From NCBI GenBank assembly GCA_029240815.1, contig JARDZO010000180.1, forward strand, positions 1-11,550: a stretch of 11,550 nt of DNA, read 5' to 3'. This DNA is from Brevibacillus sp. (GTDB lineage: Bacteria > Bacillota > Bacilli > Brevibacillales > Brevibacillaceae). Positions 1-8,441 of the stretch are shown piece by piece. How positions within the stretch are numbered: position 1 is the first letter of the stretch; every line of letters starts with the position of its first letter. The notes under the pieces were generated by a model. That model saw nothing but the letters and a program-made list of their open reading frames with translations, had not been told where the DNA came from and made no database searches. Position numbers and translations under genes: made by a program.

Positions 1-1209
1 CCTGTAGTGAAATACTTGCCGGAATTCCGATTGAAAAATATTGATGTTGGGAATATCACTATTCATCACTTTATGACGAATACGAGTGGCATTCCTCCCT
101 TACCAACATTTTTTGCAACGGTGATGCGAAGCTTGGAAGCGAATGAGGCAGAAGACCATTCATTCCCGGTTAGCCAGACAGGTGATACGGTACCAATCGA
201 TACGTACGAAGAGCTGATGCATGTTATTTCTACATTAGATGTAGAGCTTTTAGGGCCTCCAGGTACGGAATTCAGTTATTCTAATGATTGCTTCGCCTTG
301 CTGGGGGCGATCATCAATCGCGTCAGCGGGAAGTCTTATGAGTTGTATGTCAAAGAGCACATCCTTGAACCAATCGGGATGGAGCACACTAGCTTTTTCC
401 TGGAAGAGCTGAATGGGTATGAGAATATTACAAATCTGTATATCATGCGTGACAGAGGCGATCAAAAGGAAGTGATCTCATCTCCGAATTGGTGGGATTT
501 TCCTGCTGCCCGGGCGGCAGGAGCATTGAAATCAACGGTGCGGGATATGCTGCGATATTCCGATATGTTCTGCAAAAGTGGGCTTACAGCCGGGGGAAAA
601 CGTATCCTGGCACCTGAAAGTGTACAACAAATGATGATGCCTTATTTTTCGACTGATATGACACCTGGTCAGTATTACGGGTACGGCTTGATCATAACGT
701 CTGATTATTATGGAAAAAAATTGGTTGAACATAGTGGTGGTATAAAAGGGGTTACCGCTCAAATGTGCTTCTTTCCCGAAACAGGACTGGCCGGAGTAGC
801 GCTGTCCAATATCGAAATGTCACCGGTTTTGGCGATCATGTCGGGTGCGCTAAATAGTCTGGAAAACCGCCCTCCAGAATCCTCTCATCTGGATAGTAAG
901 AATTATTCCGTATCTGAGGAAGCGATGCATCAATTCGTGGGTGATTATCAATCTAGAGAGTTTGGGACTTTGCCGGTCAGATTGGATAATGGTCAACTGA
1001 TGCTCTCCTTTTCGGGAGAAAACTACGTGATGAGACCGTTTGCTGAAGATCTTTTTGTCATCCGTGTTTTTGGAACTGATGCCTCCGCACGGTTTATCAG
1101 AACGGGAAAGAATGAGATTGTTCGAATGGCTTTTGCGGGGAGACAATTTTTGAAAGAGGTAGCTGCGAATACGTTTGAAAATAAGGCGAGTGGGGGAAAC
1201 GAAAAATGA
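1..1209 (+). CDS. Serine hydrolase of the beta-lactamase / PBP4* (class C, S12) fold, 5'-truncated
   Basis: The reading frame is open from base 1, so the gene starts upstream; the GTG at base 7 is only the first start-type codon and lies inside conserved sequence. The N-terminal part, including the expected SxxK nucleophile motif, is therefore missing from view. Visible family marks are the HHFMTNTSG stretch after base 60, the catalytic Tyr-Ser-Asn triad motif (YSN, bases 277-285) and an HSGG motif (bases 730-741) at the place of the KTG box. After about base 900 follows a beta-rich C-terminal extension (VGDYQSREFG..LPVRLDNGQLML) like the DUF3471-type domain attached to many such hydrolases. 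Known members are D-aminopeptidases, DD-peptidases and esterases; the substrate here is unknown. It overlaps the next hydrolase gene by four bases (ATGA), so the two are translationally coupled. Fold assignment is firm, function is not. Confidence 0.88.
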   Translation, partial: PVVKYLPEFRLKNIDVGNITIHHFMTNTSGIPPLPTFFATVMRSLEANEAEDHSFPVSQTGDTVPIDTYEELMHVISTLDVELLGPPGTEFSYSNDCFALLGAIINRVSGKSYELYVKEHILEPIGMEHTSFFLEELNGYENITNLYIMRDRGDQKEVISSPNWWDFPAARAAGALKSTVRDMLRYSDMFCKSGLTAGGKRILAPESVQQMMMPYFSTDMTPGQYYGYGLIITSDYYGKKLVEHSGGIKGVTAQMCFFPETGLAGVALSNIEMSPVLAIMSGALNSLENRPPESSHLDSKNYSVSEEAMHQFVGDYQSREFGTLPVRLDNGQLMLSFSGENYVMRPFAEDLFVIRVFGTDASARFIRTGKNEIVRMAFAGRQFLKEVAANTFENKASGGNEK

Positions 1210-2291
1210 CACAACGAGCCAACGCAAGTGATGTGAGATGCCGCCAGCTTGACGAGCTTCTTTCAACAATTGCTGAACAAAACAATTGGAGCGGGAACCT
1301 ATTGATTTTGGAAGAAGGGAACACTTTCTATCAAAATTCCATAGGGATGGCCAATCGGGAAACAGCTGAAAGATTGTCACCGGATTCGGTATTTGAACTC
1401 GCATCGGTTTCCAAGGCGTTTACAGCAATGGGCATCATGATCCTGCAAGAACAAGGGAAGCTCGATTATTCAGATAAAGTGGACAACTTCTTTCCGGATT
1501 TTCCTTATGCCGATATTACCGTAGAGAATCTACTGGTGCACACATCCGGTTTGCCTGATTACATGGGGCTATTTTCCCAAAACTGGGATAAATCGAAAAT
1601 TGCTACAAATCAAGACATACTCGATCAGCTGGTAAAGCATCGACCCGCCGTATTGTTTCAACCTAATGAAAAGTATGAGTACAGCAATACCGGCTATGCT
1701 TTATTGGCTTCTATCGTAGAACACGTAGCTGATACACGATTCGCCGATTTCTTGCAGCAACAGATTTTTGGGCCACTTGATATGCTGCACTCGAAAGTGT
1801 ACAACCGAAGATATTCTCCTGAGTTGATTCAGCATTACGCCTATGGATACGTATCTTCTGCTCAATCTGGAGCATTTGTGTTACCGGATGAATCAAGTGA
1901 GCACGATATTGTCATTTATTTGGATGGCATTCAGGGAGACGGCGCTGTCAGTTCAACACTGGATGACTTGCGCAAGTGGGACAGAGCTCTTTACACAGAA
2001 AAGCTGGTCAAAAAAGAAACGCTAGAGAGAGCGTTTTCCCCAGTGCGGCTTTCTGACAACAGTATGTCTGATTATGGTTATGGCTGGCGACTGCATGAAG
2101 ATCAGGTGACAGGAAAAGTGGTCCAACACGGCGGAAGCTGGCCGGGGTATCGAAGCTGGTTACGACGATATATTGAGACAGATAAAACGATTATTTATCT
2201 TACAAACGTGGATCAGGAACATCAGTGGACGGAAAAGGCCGTAGAGGCAGTAGAGAACATTTTATTTGAACGACCGTATCTCATTCCGTAG
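1206..2291 (+). CDS. Serine hydrolase, beta-lactamase-fold (S12-like), complete
   Basis: A 361-residue protein with all three active-site motifs of the class C beta-lactamase/DD-peptidase fold: SVSK at residues 67-70 (Ser67 nucleophile, Lys70 base), YSN at 159-161, and HGG at 308-310 in place of KTG. It also has the usual LLVHTSGLPDY loop at 109-119. There is no signal peptide or transmembrane segment, so a cytoplasmic location is likely unless export is non-classical. The ATG overlaps the stop of the upstream hydrolase (ATGA), with a G-rich ribosome binding site at about 1191-1196. Unlike its neighbour it has no long C-terminal beta domain; it ends shortly after the HGG region, so the pair are diverged paralogues rather than a recent duplication. 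In this operon it probably hydrolyses an amide or ester bond in an imported peptide-like compound. D-amino-acid peptidase, DD-carboxypeptidase-like and esterase activities are all open. Confidence 0.9.
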   Translation: MTQRANASDVRCRQLDELLSTIAEQNNWSGNLLILEEGNTFYQNSIGMANRETAERLSPDSVFELASVSKAFTAMGIMILQEQGKLDYSDKVDNFFPDFPYADITVENLLVHTSGLPDYMGLFSQNWDKSKIATNQDILDQLVKHRPAVLFQPNEKYEYSNTGYALLASIVEHVADTRFADFLQQQIFGPLDMLHSKVYNRRYSPELIQHYAYGYVSSAQSGAFVLPDESSEHDIVIYLDGIQGDGAVSSTLDDLRKWDRALYTEKLVKKETLERAFSPVRLSDNSMSDYGYGWRLHEDQVTGKVVQHGGSWPGYRSWLRRYIETDKTIIYLTNVDQEHQWTEKAVEAVENILFERPYLIP

Positions 2292-2330
2292 CCATTCGCA
2301 GATCGTAGAAAAGGACTGGGTGAAAGCCTC

Positions 2331-3269
2331 ATGAAGCAATACATTTTCAAGCGACTGCTATCAGGTGTTATTGTTCTCTTTGGAGTGTCTATTTTTACCT
2401 TCATGCTCATCCATTTCATCCCTGGCGATCCAGTACGTATCATGCTGGGTCAGCGGGCAACGGTTGAACAAATCGAGGCGCTGCGAGAAGAGCTTGGGCT
2501 CAATAAACCTCTCATGGTTCAGTATCTCAGCTATGCGTCCGGTGTAGTAAAAGGAGATTTGGGTACTTCACTCAAGACAGGAAGACCGGTAAGCACGGAA
2601 ATTACGGAGCGCTTTCCCGCAACGGCAAAAATGGCAGTTGCAAGTCTGGGTGTTGCGGTTGTTGTCGGATTAGGGCTGGGAGTCATTGCTGCGAGATGGA
2701 AAGATACGTTTATCGATGGCTTCATCATGACGATTTCAACCTTTGGCATGGCTCTGCCTGGTTTTTGGTTAGGTCTCCTCGTGATTCTGGTGTTCTCTGT
2801 GCACTTGGGGTGGTTTCCTATAGCGGGAGGTACCGGATTCATGGATATCGTGCTGCCTGCGCTCACGCTCGGTACCTTGACGTCGACGTCGCTCAGTCGA
2901 TTGACACGTGCGGGCATGGTGGAAGTTTTGGCCAATGATTACATCCGCACAGCCCGCGCAAAAGGATTGAGTGAGCGGCTCGTGCTGTTGCGGCACGCTT
3001 TTCGCAACGTGATGATTCCGATTGTTGCGGTGATCGGACTGGAATTTGCGGGTCTATTGGGTGGGGCAATCATTGTTGAGCAAGTTTTCAACTGGCCGGG
3101 GATAGGTACATTGGCGATTCAAGCGATCAGCTCGCGGGATTTCCCTATGATACAGGGAACGACCTTGTTTATCGGTGTGATTTACGTTCTTGTCGTGATC
3201 GTGATTGACGTGTTGTACGCCGTTCTCGACCCCCGTATCGAATACACGGCTAAAAAGGAGGGAGCGTAG
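2331..3269 (+). CDS. dppB: Dipeptide/oligopeptide ABC transporter permease, DppB/OppB type
   Basis: A 312-residue inner-membrane protein that forms one half of the translocation channel. The start fits the family exactly: MKQYIFKRLL followed by a first membrane segment at about residues 9-30 and the hallmark FIPGDPV at 29-35. Further hydrophobic segments lie near 101-121, 132-156, 172-186, 230-250 and 278-298. The cytoplasmic EAA loop, which docks onto the ATPases, lies at about 203-230 (DYIRTARAKGLSERLVLLRH). The C-terminus ends in the typical LYAVLDPRI. Length is normal for DppB/OppB. It lies 39 bases after the serine hydrolase and one base before the dppC-type gene. Family assignment is secure; dipeptide versus longer peptide or nickel specificity is set by the binding protein and is not readable here. 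Confidence 0.95.
   Translation: MKQYIFKRLLSGVIVLFGVSIFTFMLIHFIPGDPVRIMLGQRATVEQIEALREELGLNKPLMVQYLSYASGVVKGDLGTSLKTGRPVSTEITERFPATAKMAVASLGVAVVVGLGLGVIAARWKDTFIDGFIMTISTFGMALPGFWLGLLVILVFSVHLGWFPIAGGTGFMDIVLPALTLGTLTSTSLSRLTRAGMVEVLANDYIRTARAKGLSERLVLLRHAFRNVMIPIVAVIGLEFAGLLGGAIIVEQVFNWPGIGTLAIQAISSRDFPMIQGTTLFIGVIYVLVVIVIDVLYAVLDPRIEYTAKKEGA
3255..3263 (+). promoter_or_regulatory. Ribosome binding site deciding the dppC start
   Basis: AAGGAGGGA lies seven bases before the ATG at 3271 and inside the last codons of dppB. It favours ATG 3271 over in-frame starts further upstream (from 3205), which would overlap the dppB coding sequence widely and add a non-conserved N-terminus. Confidence 0.75.
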
Positions 3270-3270
3270 C

Positions 3271-4158
3271 ATGAACCAGGTCAACAAAACGATTCCCGTC
3301 CGCTCGATATGGCGTAAAGAAAGGTCATTTCCCCGTTTTGAATTGCTAGGCAAGATTATGCGAAAAAAGAAGGCAAAATATAGCTTCATGATGATGCTAG
3401 GGATTATTATAATCGGCATCATTGGTCCTTGGATTGCCCCGCATGATCCAACCAAGACGTATTACGAAGCTTTTATGCAAGGTCCGTCGAAGGAATTTTG
3501 GCTAGGGACGGATGCGATTGGACGTGATCTATTATCGCGTTTGCTGTATGGAACCAGGGTGACTCTGACAGTAGCGGTGATGGCGTCTGCCATGACGTTT
3601 GTAGCCGGAACTCTCATCGGTGTAACGAGCGCTTATGTGGGAGGATTTTTTGATAACTTGATGATGAGAATCATGGATGTGTTGCTTGCGCTGCCTGGGA
3701 TTGTATTGGCTTTGGCGATCGTAGCTGCACTTGGGCCCAGTCAGGGAAATGCAATGATTGCGATCGGCATAGCGTCCATACCCGGTTTTTCTATTCTGGT
3801 CCGCGGGGCGGCCCTCACCGTCAAGGGGGCGGGGTATGTGGAAGCAAGCCGGTCAATCGGTAGCTCCAATTGGTGGATCATGTTCAATCAGTTGATTCCG
3901 AATATTTCAAATGTACTGATCGTTTATGCGACTATGTTCATTGGCAGCGCTATTTTAGGAACGTCCGCACTCGGGTTTATCGGACTTGGAGCGCAACCGC
4001 CTACTCCTGAGTGGGGAACGATGCTGAGTGAAGGCAAGGATTATTTGAGCGAAGCATGGTGGCTGGCGACGTTTCCGGGAATGGCCATTACGGTCGTTGT
4101 TTTTACCGTATACATGCTAGGCGATGCTTTGCGCGATATCTTTGACCCGAAATCATAG
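3271..4158 (+). CDS. dppC: Dipeptide/oligopeptide ABC transporter permease, DppC/OppC type
   Basis: The second membrane subunit, 295 residues from the ATG chosen by its ribosome binding site. The N-terminal cytoplasmic tail is followed by a first membrane segment at about 38-55 and IAPHDP at 55-60. The family signature LGTDAIGRDLLSR lies at 78-90. More membrane segments lie near 98-122, 138-155, 160-177, 215-238 and 267-285. The EAA loop is at about 188-211 (GYVEASRSIGSSNWW). It ends in LGDALRDIFDPK, the standard DppC/OppC C-terminus. It pairs with the DppB-type subunit encoded immediately before it. A 46-base gap with a strong ribosome binding site separates it from the ATPase gene. Confidence 0.95.
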   Translation: MNQVNKTIPVRSIWRKERSFPRFELLGKIMRKKKAKYSFMMMLGIIIIGIIGPWIAPHDPTKTYYEAFMQGPSKEFWLGTDAIGRDLLSRLLYGTRVTLTVAVMASAMTFVAGTLIGVTSAYVGGFFDNLMMRIMDVLLALPGIVLALAIVAALGPSQGNAMIAIGIASIPGFSILVRGAALTVKGAGYVEASRSIGSSNWWIMFNQLIPNISNVLIVYATMFIGSAILGTSALGFIGLGAQPPTPEWGTMLSEGKDYLSEAWWLATFPGMAITVVVFTVYMLGDALRDIFDPKS

Positions 4159-4190
4159 ATGGCGAAAAAAATCAGTTTTCATTCAGCTGC

Positions 4191-4199
4191 AAGGAGGGG
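4191..4199 (+). promoter_or_regulatory. Ribosome binding site deciding the dppD start
   Basis: AAGGAGGGG lies five bases before the ATG at 4205. Earlier in-frame starts (from 4124) overlap the dppC coding sequence and add residues not found at the N-terminus of this family, so 4205 is preferred. Confidence 0.75.
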
Positions 4200-4204
4200 A
4201 CAAC

Positions 4205-5194
4205 ATGACTAACGTGCTGGAAGTGTCCGGTTTGACAACCACGTTTGCAAAAAATGAAAAAGAATTCAAGGTAGTGGATGATCTTTCTTTGTACGTGGGA
4301 ACAGGAGAATCCTTGGGCATCGTAGGGGAGTCTGGGTGCGGGAAAAGCGTTGCCTCCCTCTCTATCATGCGCTTGCTTGGGAAGAACGGAACGATCGAAG
4401 GAAGCATTCAGTTAAACGGTACTGAAATATTGGCATATAGCGAAAAAGTGATGCAGAAAATCAGGGGAAAAGAAATGGCGATGATCTTTCAGGAGCCGAT
4501 GACCGCGCTTAATCCTGTTTTGACAATCGGCAAGCAAATGAGTGAAGGACTCGAAAAGCATGAAGGCATGAAGCGCGCGCAAGCAAAGCAAAAGGTGATT
4601 GAGCTGCTTACGCAGGTAGGGATATCACGAGCGAATGAAATCTACCACGAATACCCTCATCGTTTATCTGGAGGGATGAGACAGCGTGTCATGATTGCGA
4701 TGGCGATAGCGTGCAACCCTAAGCTATTGATTGCGGATGAACCGACAACGGCTCTCGATGTGACGATTCAGGCACAAATTCTGGATTTGATTCAAAAAGT
4801 CCGAGTGGAAATGGGCATGTCTCTGATCATGATCACGCATGATTTGGGAGTTGTTGCCGAGACTTGTGACCGGGTGATGGTGATGTATGCCGGGCAGGTC
4901 ATAGAATCAGCAGATGTCCGTACGCTGCTTCGCAACCCGAAGCATCCTTACACCATCGGGTTGATCCACTCAACTCCGCATAAGGCAAAAGGACAGAAGC
5001 GTCTGCACAGCATCGCCGGAAGTGTGCCGACTCCGGAGGAATATCCCAAAGGCTGCCGTTTTGCTCCGCGATGCCACAAAGTCATGCCCATCTGTGTCGA
5101 ACAGAATCCTCAGTTGATGGCTGTGGATGAGCAGTCCCATTGCCGGTGCTGGCTGTATCAAGATATAGGGAAGAGATCGGCGGTGAATGTATGA
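4205..5194 (+). CDS. dppD: Peptide ABC transporter ATP-binding protein, DppD/OppD type
   Basis: A 329-residue cytoplasmic ATPase that powers the DppBC channel together with the DppF-type partner. Visible motifs: Walker A GESGCGKS at 41-48, Q-loop Gln96 (MIFQEPMTALNP), ABC signature LSGGM at 154-158, Walker B LLIADEP at 174-180, D-loop ALD at 183-185 and switch His212 (ITHDL). The C-terminal oligopeptide-transporter extension begins around HPY (247-249). It contains four spaced cysteines at 284, 290, 297 and 313 (C-x5-C-x6-C-x15-C), the pattern known to hold a 4Fe-4S cluster in some DppD proteins. The last codons overlap the start of the next gene (ATGA at 5191-5194), so both ATPases should be made in equal amounts. 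Family assignment is very secure. Confidence 0.95.
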   Translation: MTNVLEVSGLTTTFAKNEKEFKVVDDLSLYVGTGESLGIVGESGCGKSVASLSIMRLLGKNGTIEGSIQLNGTEILAYSEKVMQKIRGKEMAMIFQEPMTALNPVLTIGKQMSEGLEKHEGMKRAQAKQKVIELLTQVGISRANEIYHEYPHRLSGGMRQRVMIAMAIACNPKLLIADEPTTALDVTIQAQILDLIQKVRVEMGMSLIMITHDLGVVAETCDRVMVMYAGQVIESADVRTLLRNPKHPYTIGLIHSTPHKAKGQKRLHSIAGSVPTPEEYPKGCRFAPRCHKVMPICVEQNPQLMAVDEQSHCRCWLYQDIGKRSAVNV

Positions 5195-6147
5195 CGACGC
5201 CTCTTTTGGAAGTGAAAAATTTGCAGAAGCGGTTTCTTACAAGCAAAGGGTGGTTCCAACAGCCAACCTACGTACACGCTGTCAACGGCGTGAATGTGAC
5301 GGTAAACGTGGGAGAGACCTTAGGCATTGTCGGGGAGTCAGGATGCGGCAAATCAACGCTTGGAAGGTGCATTCTGCGCTTGGTAGAGCCAACTGATGGC
5401 CAGATCGTGTTCCAAGGCAACAACATCCGTACTTTCAACAAAGCGGACATGCACAAGGTACGGCGTAATATGCAAATGGTGTTTCAAAATCCTTTTGATA
5501 CGCTGAATCCCAAGCTGACGATTCAGCACATCTTAACAGAACCGCTGATTGCCCATGATATACCAAAGGAACATAGACAATCACTGATCGAAGAGACAAT
5601 CGAAATTGTCGGTTTAAGCAAAAGGCACCTTTCACGATACGCGCATGAGTTTTCAGGGGGGCAAAGGCAAAGGATCGGGATCGCTCGGGCCTTGATGCTC
5701 AGGCCAAAGCTGATTATTGCCGACGAGCCGGTTTCTGCTCTAGATGTATCGATTCAATCTCAAATACTCAATCTGCTGCAGGATTTGCAGGAGCAGTTTT
5801 CGCTCACATACCTCTTTATTTCTCATGATTTACGTGTCGTCGAACATATTGCCGATCGAGTAGCGGTCATGTACTTGGGGGAAGTTATCGAGCTGGCGAA
5901 AAAAGAAGAGCTGTTTCAAAGGCCGATGCATCCGTACGCTCAATCACTACTCTCTTCCGTTCCCGTTTCTGATCCAGATGAAAAAAAAGAACGAATCCTG
6001 TTAACGGGGGACTTGCCCTCACCCTCCAATCCTCCCAAAGGGTGTAAGTTTCACACGCGCTGCTGGGCATGTATGGATGTTTGCAAAACAGAAGCACCTG
6101 TGTTGAAAGAAGTAGAAGGAAGAATGGTCGCCTGTCATCTCTATTAG
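5191..6147 (+). CDS. dppF: Peptide ABC transporter ATP-binding protein, DppF/OppF type
   Basis: A 318-residue second ATPase forming a heterodimer with the DppD-type subunit. Motifs: Walker A GESGCGKS at 48-55, Q-loop Gln99 (MVFQNPFDTLNP), signature FSGGQ at 154-158, Walker B LIIADEP at 174-180, D-loop ALD at 183-185 and switch His212 (ISHDL). The insert between strands near 18-28 (SKGWFQQPTYV) and the VNGV segment are typical of OppF/DppF rather than OppD. The C-terminal extension has cysteines at 285, 291, 298 and 315 (C-x5-C-x6-C-x16-C), matching the pattern in its partner. The ATG at 5191 overlaps the upstream stop codon and gives the normal N-terminus (MTTPLLEVKNL). An in-frame start at 5140 would add 17 non-conserved residues and is rejected. 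Confidence 0.95.
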   Translation: MTTPLLEVKNLQKRFLTSKGWFQQPTYVHAVNGVNVTVNVGETLGIVGESGCGKSTLGRCILRLVEPTDGQIVFQGNNIRTFNKADMHKVRRNMQMVFQNPFDTLNPKLTIQHILTEPLIAHDIPKEHRQSLIEETIEIVGLSKRHLSRYAHEFSGGQRQRIGIARALMLRPKLIIADEPVSALDVSIQSQILNLLQDLQEQFSLTYLFISHDLRVVEHIADRVAVMYLGEVIELAKKEELFQRPMHPYAQSLLSSVPVSDPDEKKERILLTGDLPSPSNPPKGCKFHTRCWACMDVCKTEAPVLKEVEGRMVACHLY

Positions 6148-6192
6148 GTAGCGAGAAATCAAAAAAACAGTTGGCGGAGGTGTCAGTGATCG

Positions 6193-7299
6193 ATGTTGGA
6201 CTCACGTCTTACCAAATTGGCGGATGTGCTGGTAAACTACTCGACTCATGTACAGCCAGGGGACAATGTACTGATTGAAGCGATTGAAGTCGACACGCCT
6301 TTGATCAAAGAGCTTGTGAAAGCTGTCCATAAAGCGGGAGGACATCCTTTTGTAAACTTGCGAGATTTCAGCATAGATCGCGAGCTTTTGCTGGAAGGAA
6401 CCACGGAACAGTTTTGGACTTCGGCAGAGATCGATCGCTATCGGATGGAGAAGATGCAAGCTTTTATCCTCATTGATGGCGGAAACAATATCAATGAGCT
6501 GTCCGATGTACCTGATGAGCAGTTGAAGCTGTCCTCTTCCTTTTACAAATCGGTGCGCGAGGTTCGGCTCCAGAAGAAATGGGTCTATCTCCGCTATCCT
6601 AATCCCGCTGTGGCACAGTTGGCGAACAAGAGCACTGAAGCTTTTGAACAATTCTACTTTGATGTTTGTACGATGGATTACGCCAGGATGGCCAAAGCCA
6701 TGCTTCCGCTTCAGGAGCTGATGGAAAGAACAGATCTTGTGAAAATAATCGGACCGGGCACAGAGCTTACCTTTTCGATCAAAGGAATCCCTGCAATTCC
6801 GTGTGCGGGAGAAAAGAACATCCCCGATGGAGAAGTCTTTACTGCTCCGGTACGCGATTCGGTAAACGGTGTCATCACGTTTAACACGCCATCTCCTTAT
6901 CAAGGCTTTACATTTGAACATGTTCGTCTGGAGTTTGCAAACGGGAAAATCGTGAATGCGACAGCCAATGATACGATGCGACTGACAGGCATCCTGGATA
7001 CGGATGATGGTGCACGGTATATTGGCGAGTTCGCTCTGGGAATAAATCCTTTCATTCGGGAACCGATGAAAGATATTTTATTTGACGAAAAAATTGATGG
7101 CAGCTTCCACCTAACGCCAGGTCAATGCTATGACATCGCTTCGAATGGAAACGAGTCCGCCATTCACTGGGATATGGTCATGATCCAACGTTCAGAGTAT
7201 GGTGGGGGCGAGATATGGTTCGACGATCGGTTGATTCGAAAAGATGGGCGCTTCGTGATACCGGCACTGGAACCGCTCAATCCTGAAAACTTGAGATAA
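6193..7299 (+). CDS. M29-family metallo-aminopeptidase (AmpS/PepS/aminopeptidase T type)
   Basis: A 368-residue cytoplasmic enzyme that should remove N-terminal residues from peptides with a two-metal centre. The expected ligands can be placed: Glu214 (PDGEVFTAP), Glu279 (IGEFALGINP), His306 (SFHLTPG), Tyr313 (CYD), His325 and Asp327 (AIHWDMV). The N-terminal half has the family start (LTKLADVLVNYSTHVQPGDN at 6-25). It is somewhat shorter than AmpS/PepS enzymes of about 400-415 residues, mainly because the stretch between Tyr313 and His325 is compact; a shorter subclass with the GEFALG and IHWDMV motifs is common in Firmicutes. The ATG follows GGAGG at 6176-6180 with 12 bases spacing, and no in-frame start lies upstream before a stop at 6187. 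It sits between the importer and a dipeptidase, so imported peptides are its probable substrate. Confidence 0.9.
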   Translation: MLDSRLTKLADVLVNYSTHVQPGDNVLIEAIEVDTPLIKELVKAVHKAGGHPFVNLRDFSIDRELLLEGTTEQFWTSAEIDRYRMEKMQAFILIDGGNNINELSDVPDEQLKLSSSFYKSVREVRLQKKWVYLRYPNPAVAQLANKSTEAFEQFYFDVCTMDYARMAKAMLPLQELMERTDLVKIIGPGTELTFSIKGIPAIPCAGEKNIPDGEVFTAPVRDSVNGVITFNTPSPYQGFTFEHVRLEFANGKIVNATANDTMRLTGILDTDDGARYIGEFALGINPFIREPMKDILFDEKIDGSFHLTPGQCYDIASNGNESAIHWDMVMIQRSEYGGGEIWFDDRLIRKDGRFVIPALEPLNPENLR

Positions 7300-7364
7300 A
7301 ATCGGCGCAGCACAAGAGAAGCGAGTAAAGATAGAAAGCAAAGGTAAAGGAGAGGGAAACGCGC

Positions 7365-8366
7365 ATGACACACGTTATTGATGCTCATTTTGATCTGCTT
7401 TTGGATGTGGCAGTCCAACGGGAGCAAGGCAAAAGAAACGTCATTGTATCGGACTATTTGCCTGGTTTTGTGGCAGGCGGGGTACATACCATCGTCGCTG
7501 CAATTTATATCGACAACAAATTTTTGCCAGAGATGGGTCTGCGAAAGGCGCTCCAGCAAATAAGTGCGCTGCATGCAGAGGCGGATGAATCACCTGACAA
7601 AATCATGGTATGCAAAAGTGTGGATGATATCGAAAACGCAAAAAAAGCGGGGAAAGTCGGGTTTGTCCTCTCTTTAGAAGGTGCCGAACCGTTGTACAAC
7701 GACCTAAGTATGCTCCGTATCTTCTATGAGCTGGGTGTGCGTTTTATGGGACTCGTCTGGAGCCGACGCAACTTCGTTGGAGACGGCAGTCACTTTTCTC
7801 CAGTGCGTGAGGGGAAAAAAGGGGGGATTACCGAATTTGGTGTGCGACTGGTCGAAGAGGCAGAAGAGATGGGAATGATCATCGATGTGAGCCATCTTAA
7901 CGATGAAGGATTCTGGGATGTCATGGAGATCGCCAAAAAGCCAATGATCGCCTCCCATTCCAACTGTAGGTTACTCGCTGACTCGATGCGCAATCTGACG
8001 GATGAGCAAATTAAGGCGATCGCTTCCACCAATGGGGTGATCGGTTTGAATGGTGTAAATATCTTTGTTGCAGATAACGATGACGAGTCAGATCTCGAAC
8101 ACCTGCTGAATCATGTGGACCATATAACAGCGCTCGTCGGGGTAGAGCATGTCGGAATCGGCCTGGATATAATCGAGCCATTCATGAAGTACGATTCGCC
8201 AGATGCAATCGCACAGGCATCGCGCAAAGATTTTGACGTTGTAAAAGGACACATCCAGGTACCGGAGATTGCCAGGGCTCTTGCTAAAAGAGGGTATACA
8301 GATGAAGCGATCGAGCTGATCATGGGCGAAAACTTTATCAGGGTCTATAAAGAAGTCTGGAAATAA
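7365..8366 (+). CDS. M19-family dipeptidase (renal/membrane dipeptidase type)
   Basis: A 333-residue zinc dipeptidase of the amidohydrolase superfamily. The metal and catalytic residues are visible in order: His8-x-Asp10 (IDAHFD), bridging Glu105 (LSLEGAEPL), His177 (DVSHLN), His198 (IASHSN) and Asp268 (GIGLDI). The C-terminus GENFIRVYKEV matches the family GGNFLRV ending. There is no signal peptide or lipid anchor, so despite the family name it is cytoplasmic. M19 enzymes typically cut dipeptides and tolerate a D-residue at the C-terminal position, which would suit a pathway handling D-amino-acid peptides; for this protein that is inference. The ATG at 7365 follows a purine-rich ribosome binding site (AAAGGAGAGG, 7347-7356). 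It lies 65 bases after the M29 gene, with no terminator between, and 75 bases before the binding-protein start. Confidence 0.92.
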   Translation: MTHVIDAHFDLLLDVAVQREQGKRNVIVSDYLPGFVAGGVHTIVAAIYIDNKFLPEMGLRKALQQISALHAEADESPDKIMVCKSVDDIENAKKAGKVGFVLSLEGAEPLYNDLSMLRIFYELGVRFMGLVWSRRNFVGDGSHFSPVREGKKGGITEFGVRLVEEAEEMGMIIDVSHLNDEGFWDVMEIAKKPMIASHSNCRLLADSMRNLTDEQIKAIASTNGVIGLNGVNIFVADNDDESDLEHLLNHVDHITALVGVEHVGIGLDIIEPFMKYDSPDAIAQASRKDFDVVKGHIQVPEIARALAKRGYTDEAIELIMGENFIRVYKEVWK

Positions 8367-8428
8367 GAGAGAAATTGGATTGAACGACAATATAACATGA
8401 TGCGCGACTTAAAATGGCTACATCTAAA

Positions 8429-8435
8429 AAGGAGG
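8429..8435 (+). promoter_or_regulatory. Ribosome binding site deciding the GTG start of the binding protein
   Basis: AAGGAGG lies six bases before GTG 8442. The ATG at 8397 in the same frame has no such site and would put a charged 15-residue extension in front of the lipoprotein signal peptide. GTG 8442 is therefore the better start. Confidence 0.8.
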
Positions 8436-8441
8436 TCCGCA

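Noticed and set aside
850..1404. 184-codon minus-strand open frame
   Set aside because: Covers the junction of the two serine hydrolases, both of which are well supported on the other strand.
6202..6921. 239-codon minus-strand open frame
   Set aside because: It lies wholly inside the M29 aminopeptidase gene, whose family motifs are clear; no independent protein features.
8380..8415. Internal promoter before the binding-protein gene
   Set aside because: TTGAAC at 8380 has no -10 element at a workable distance; the nearest TAAAAT is 24 bases away.
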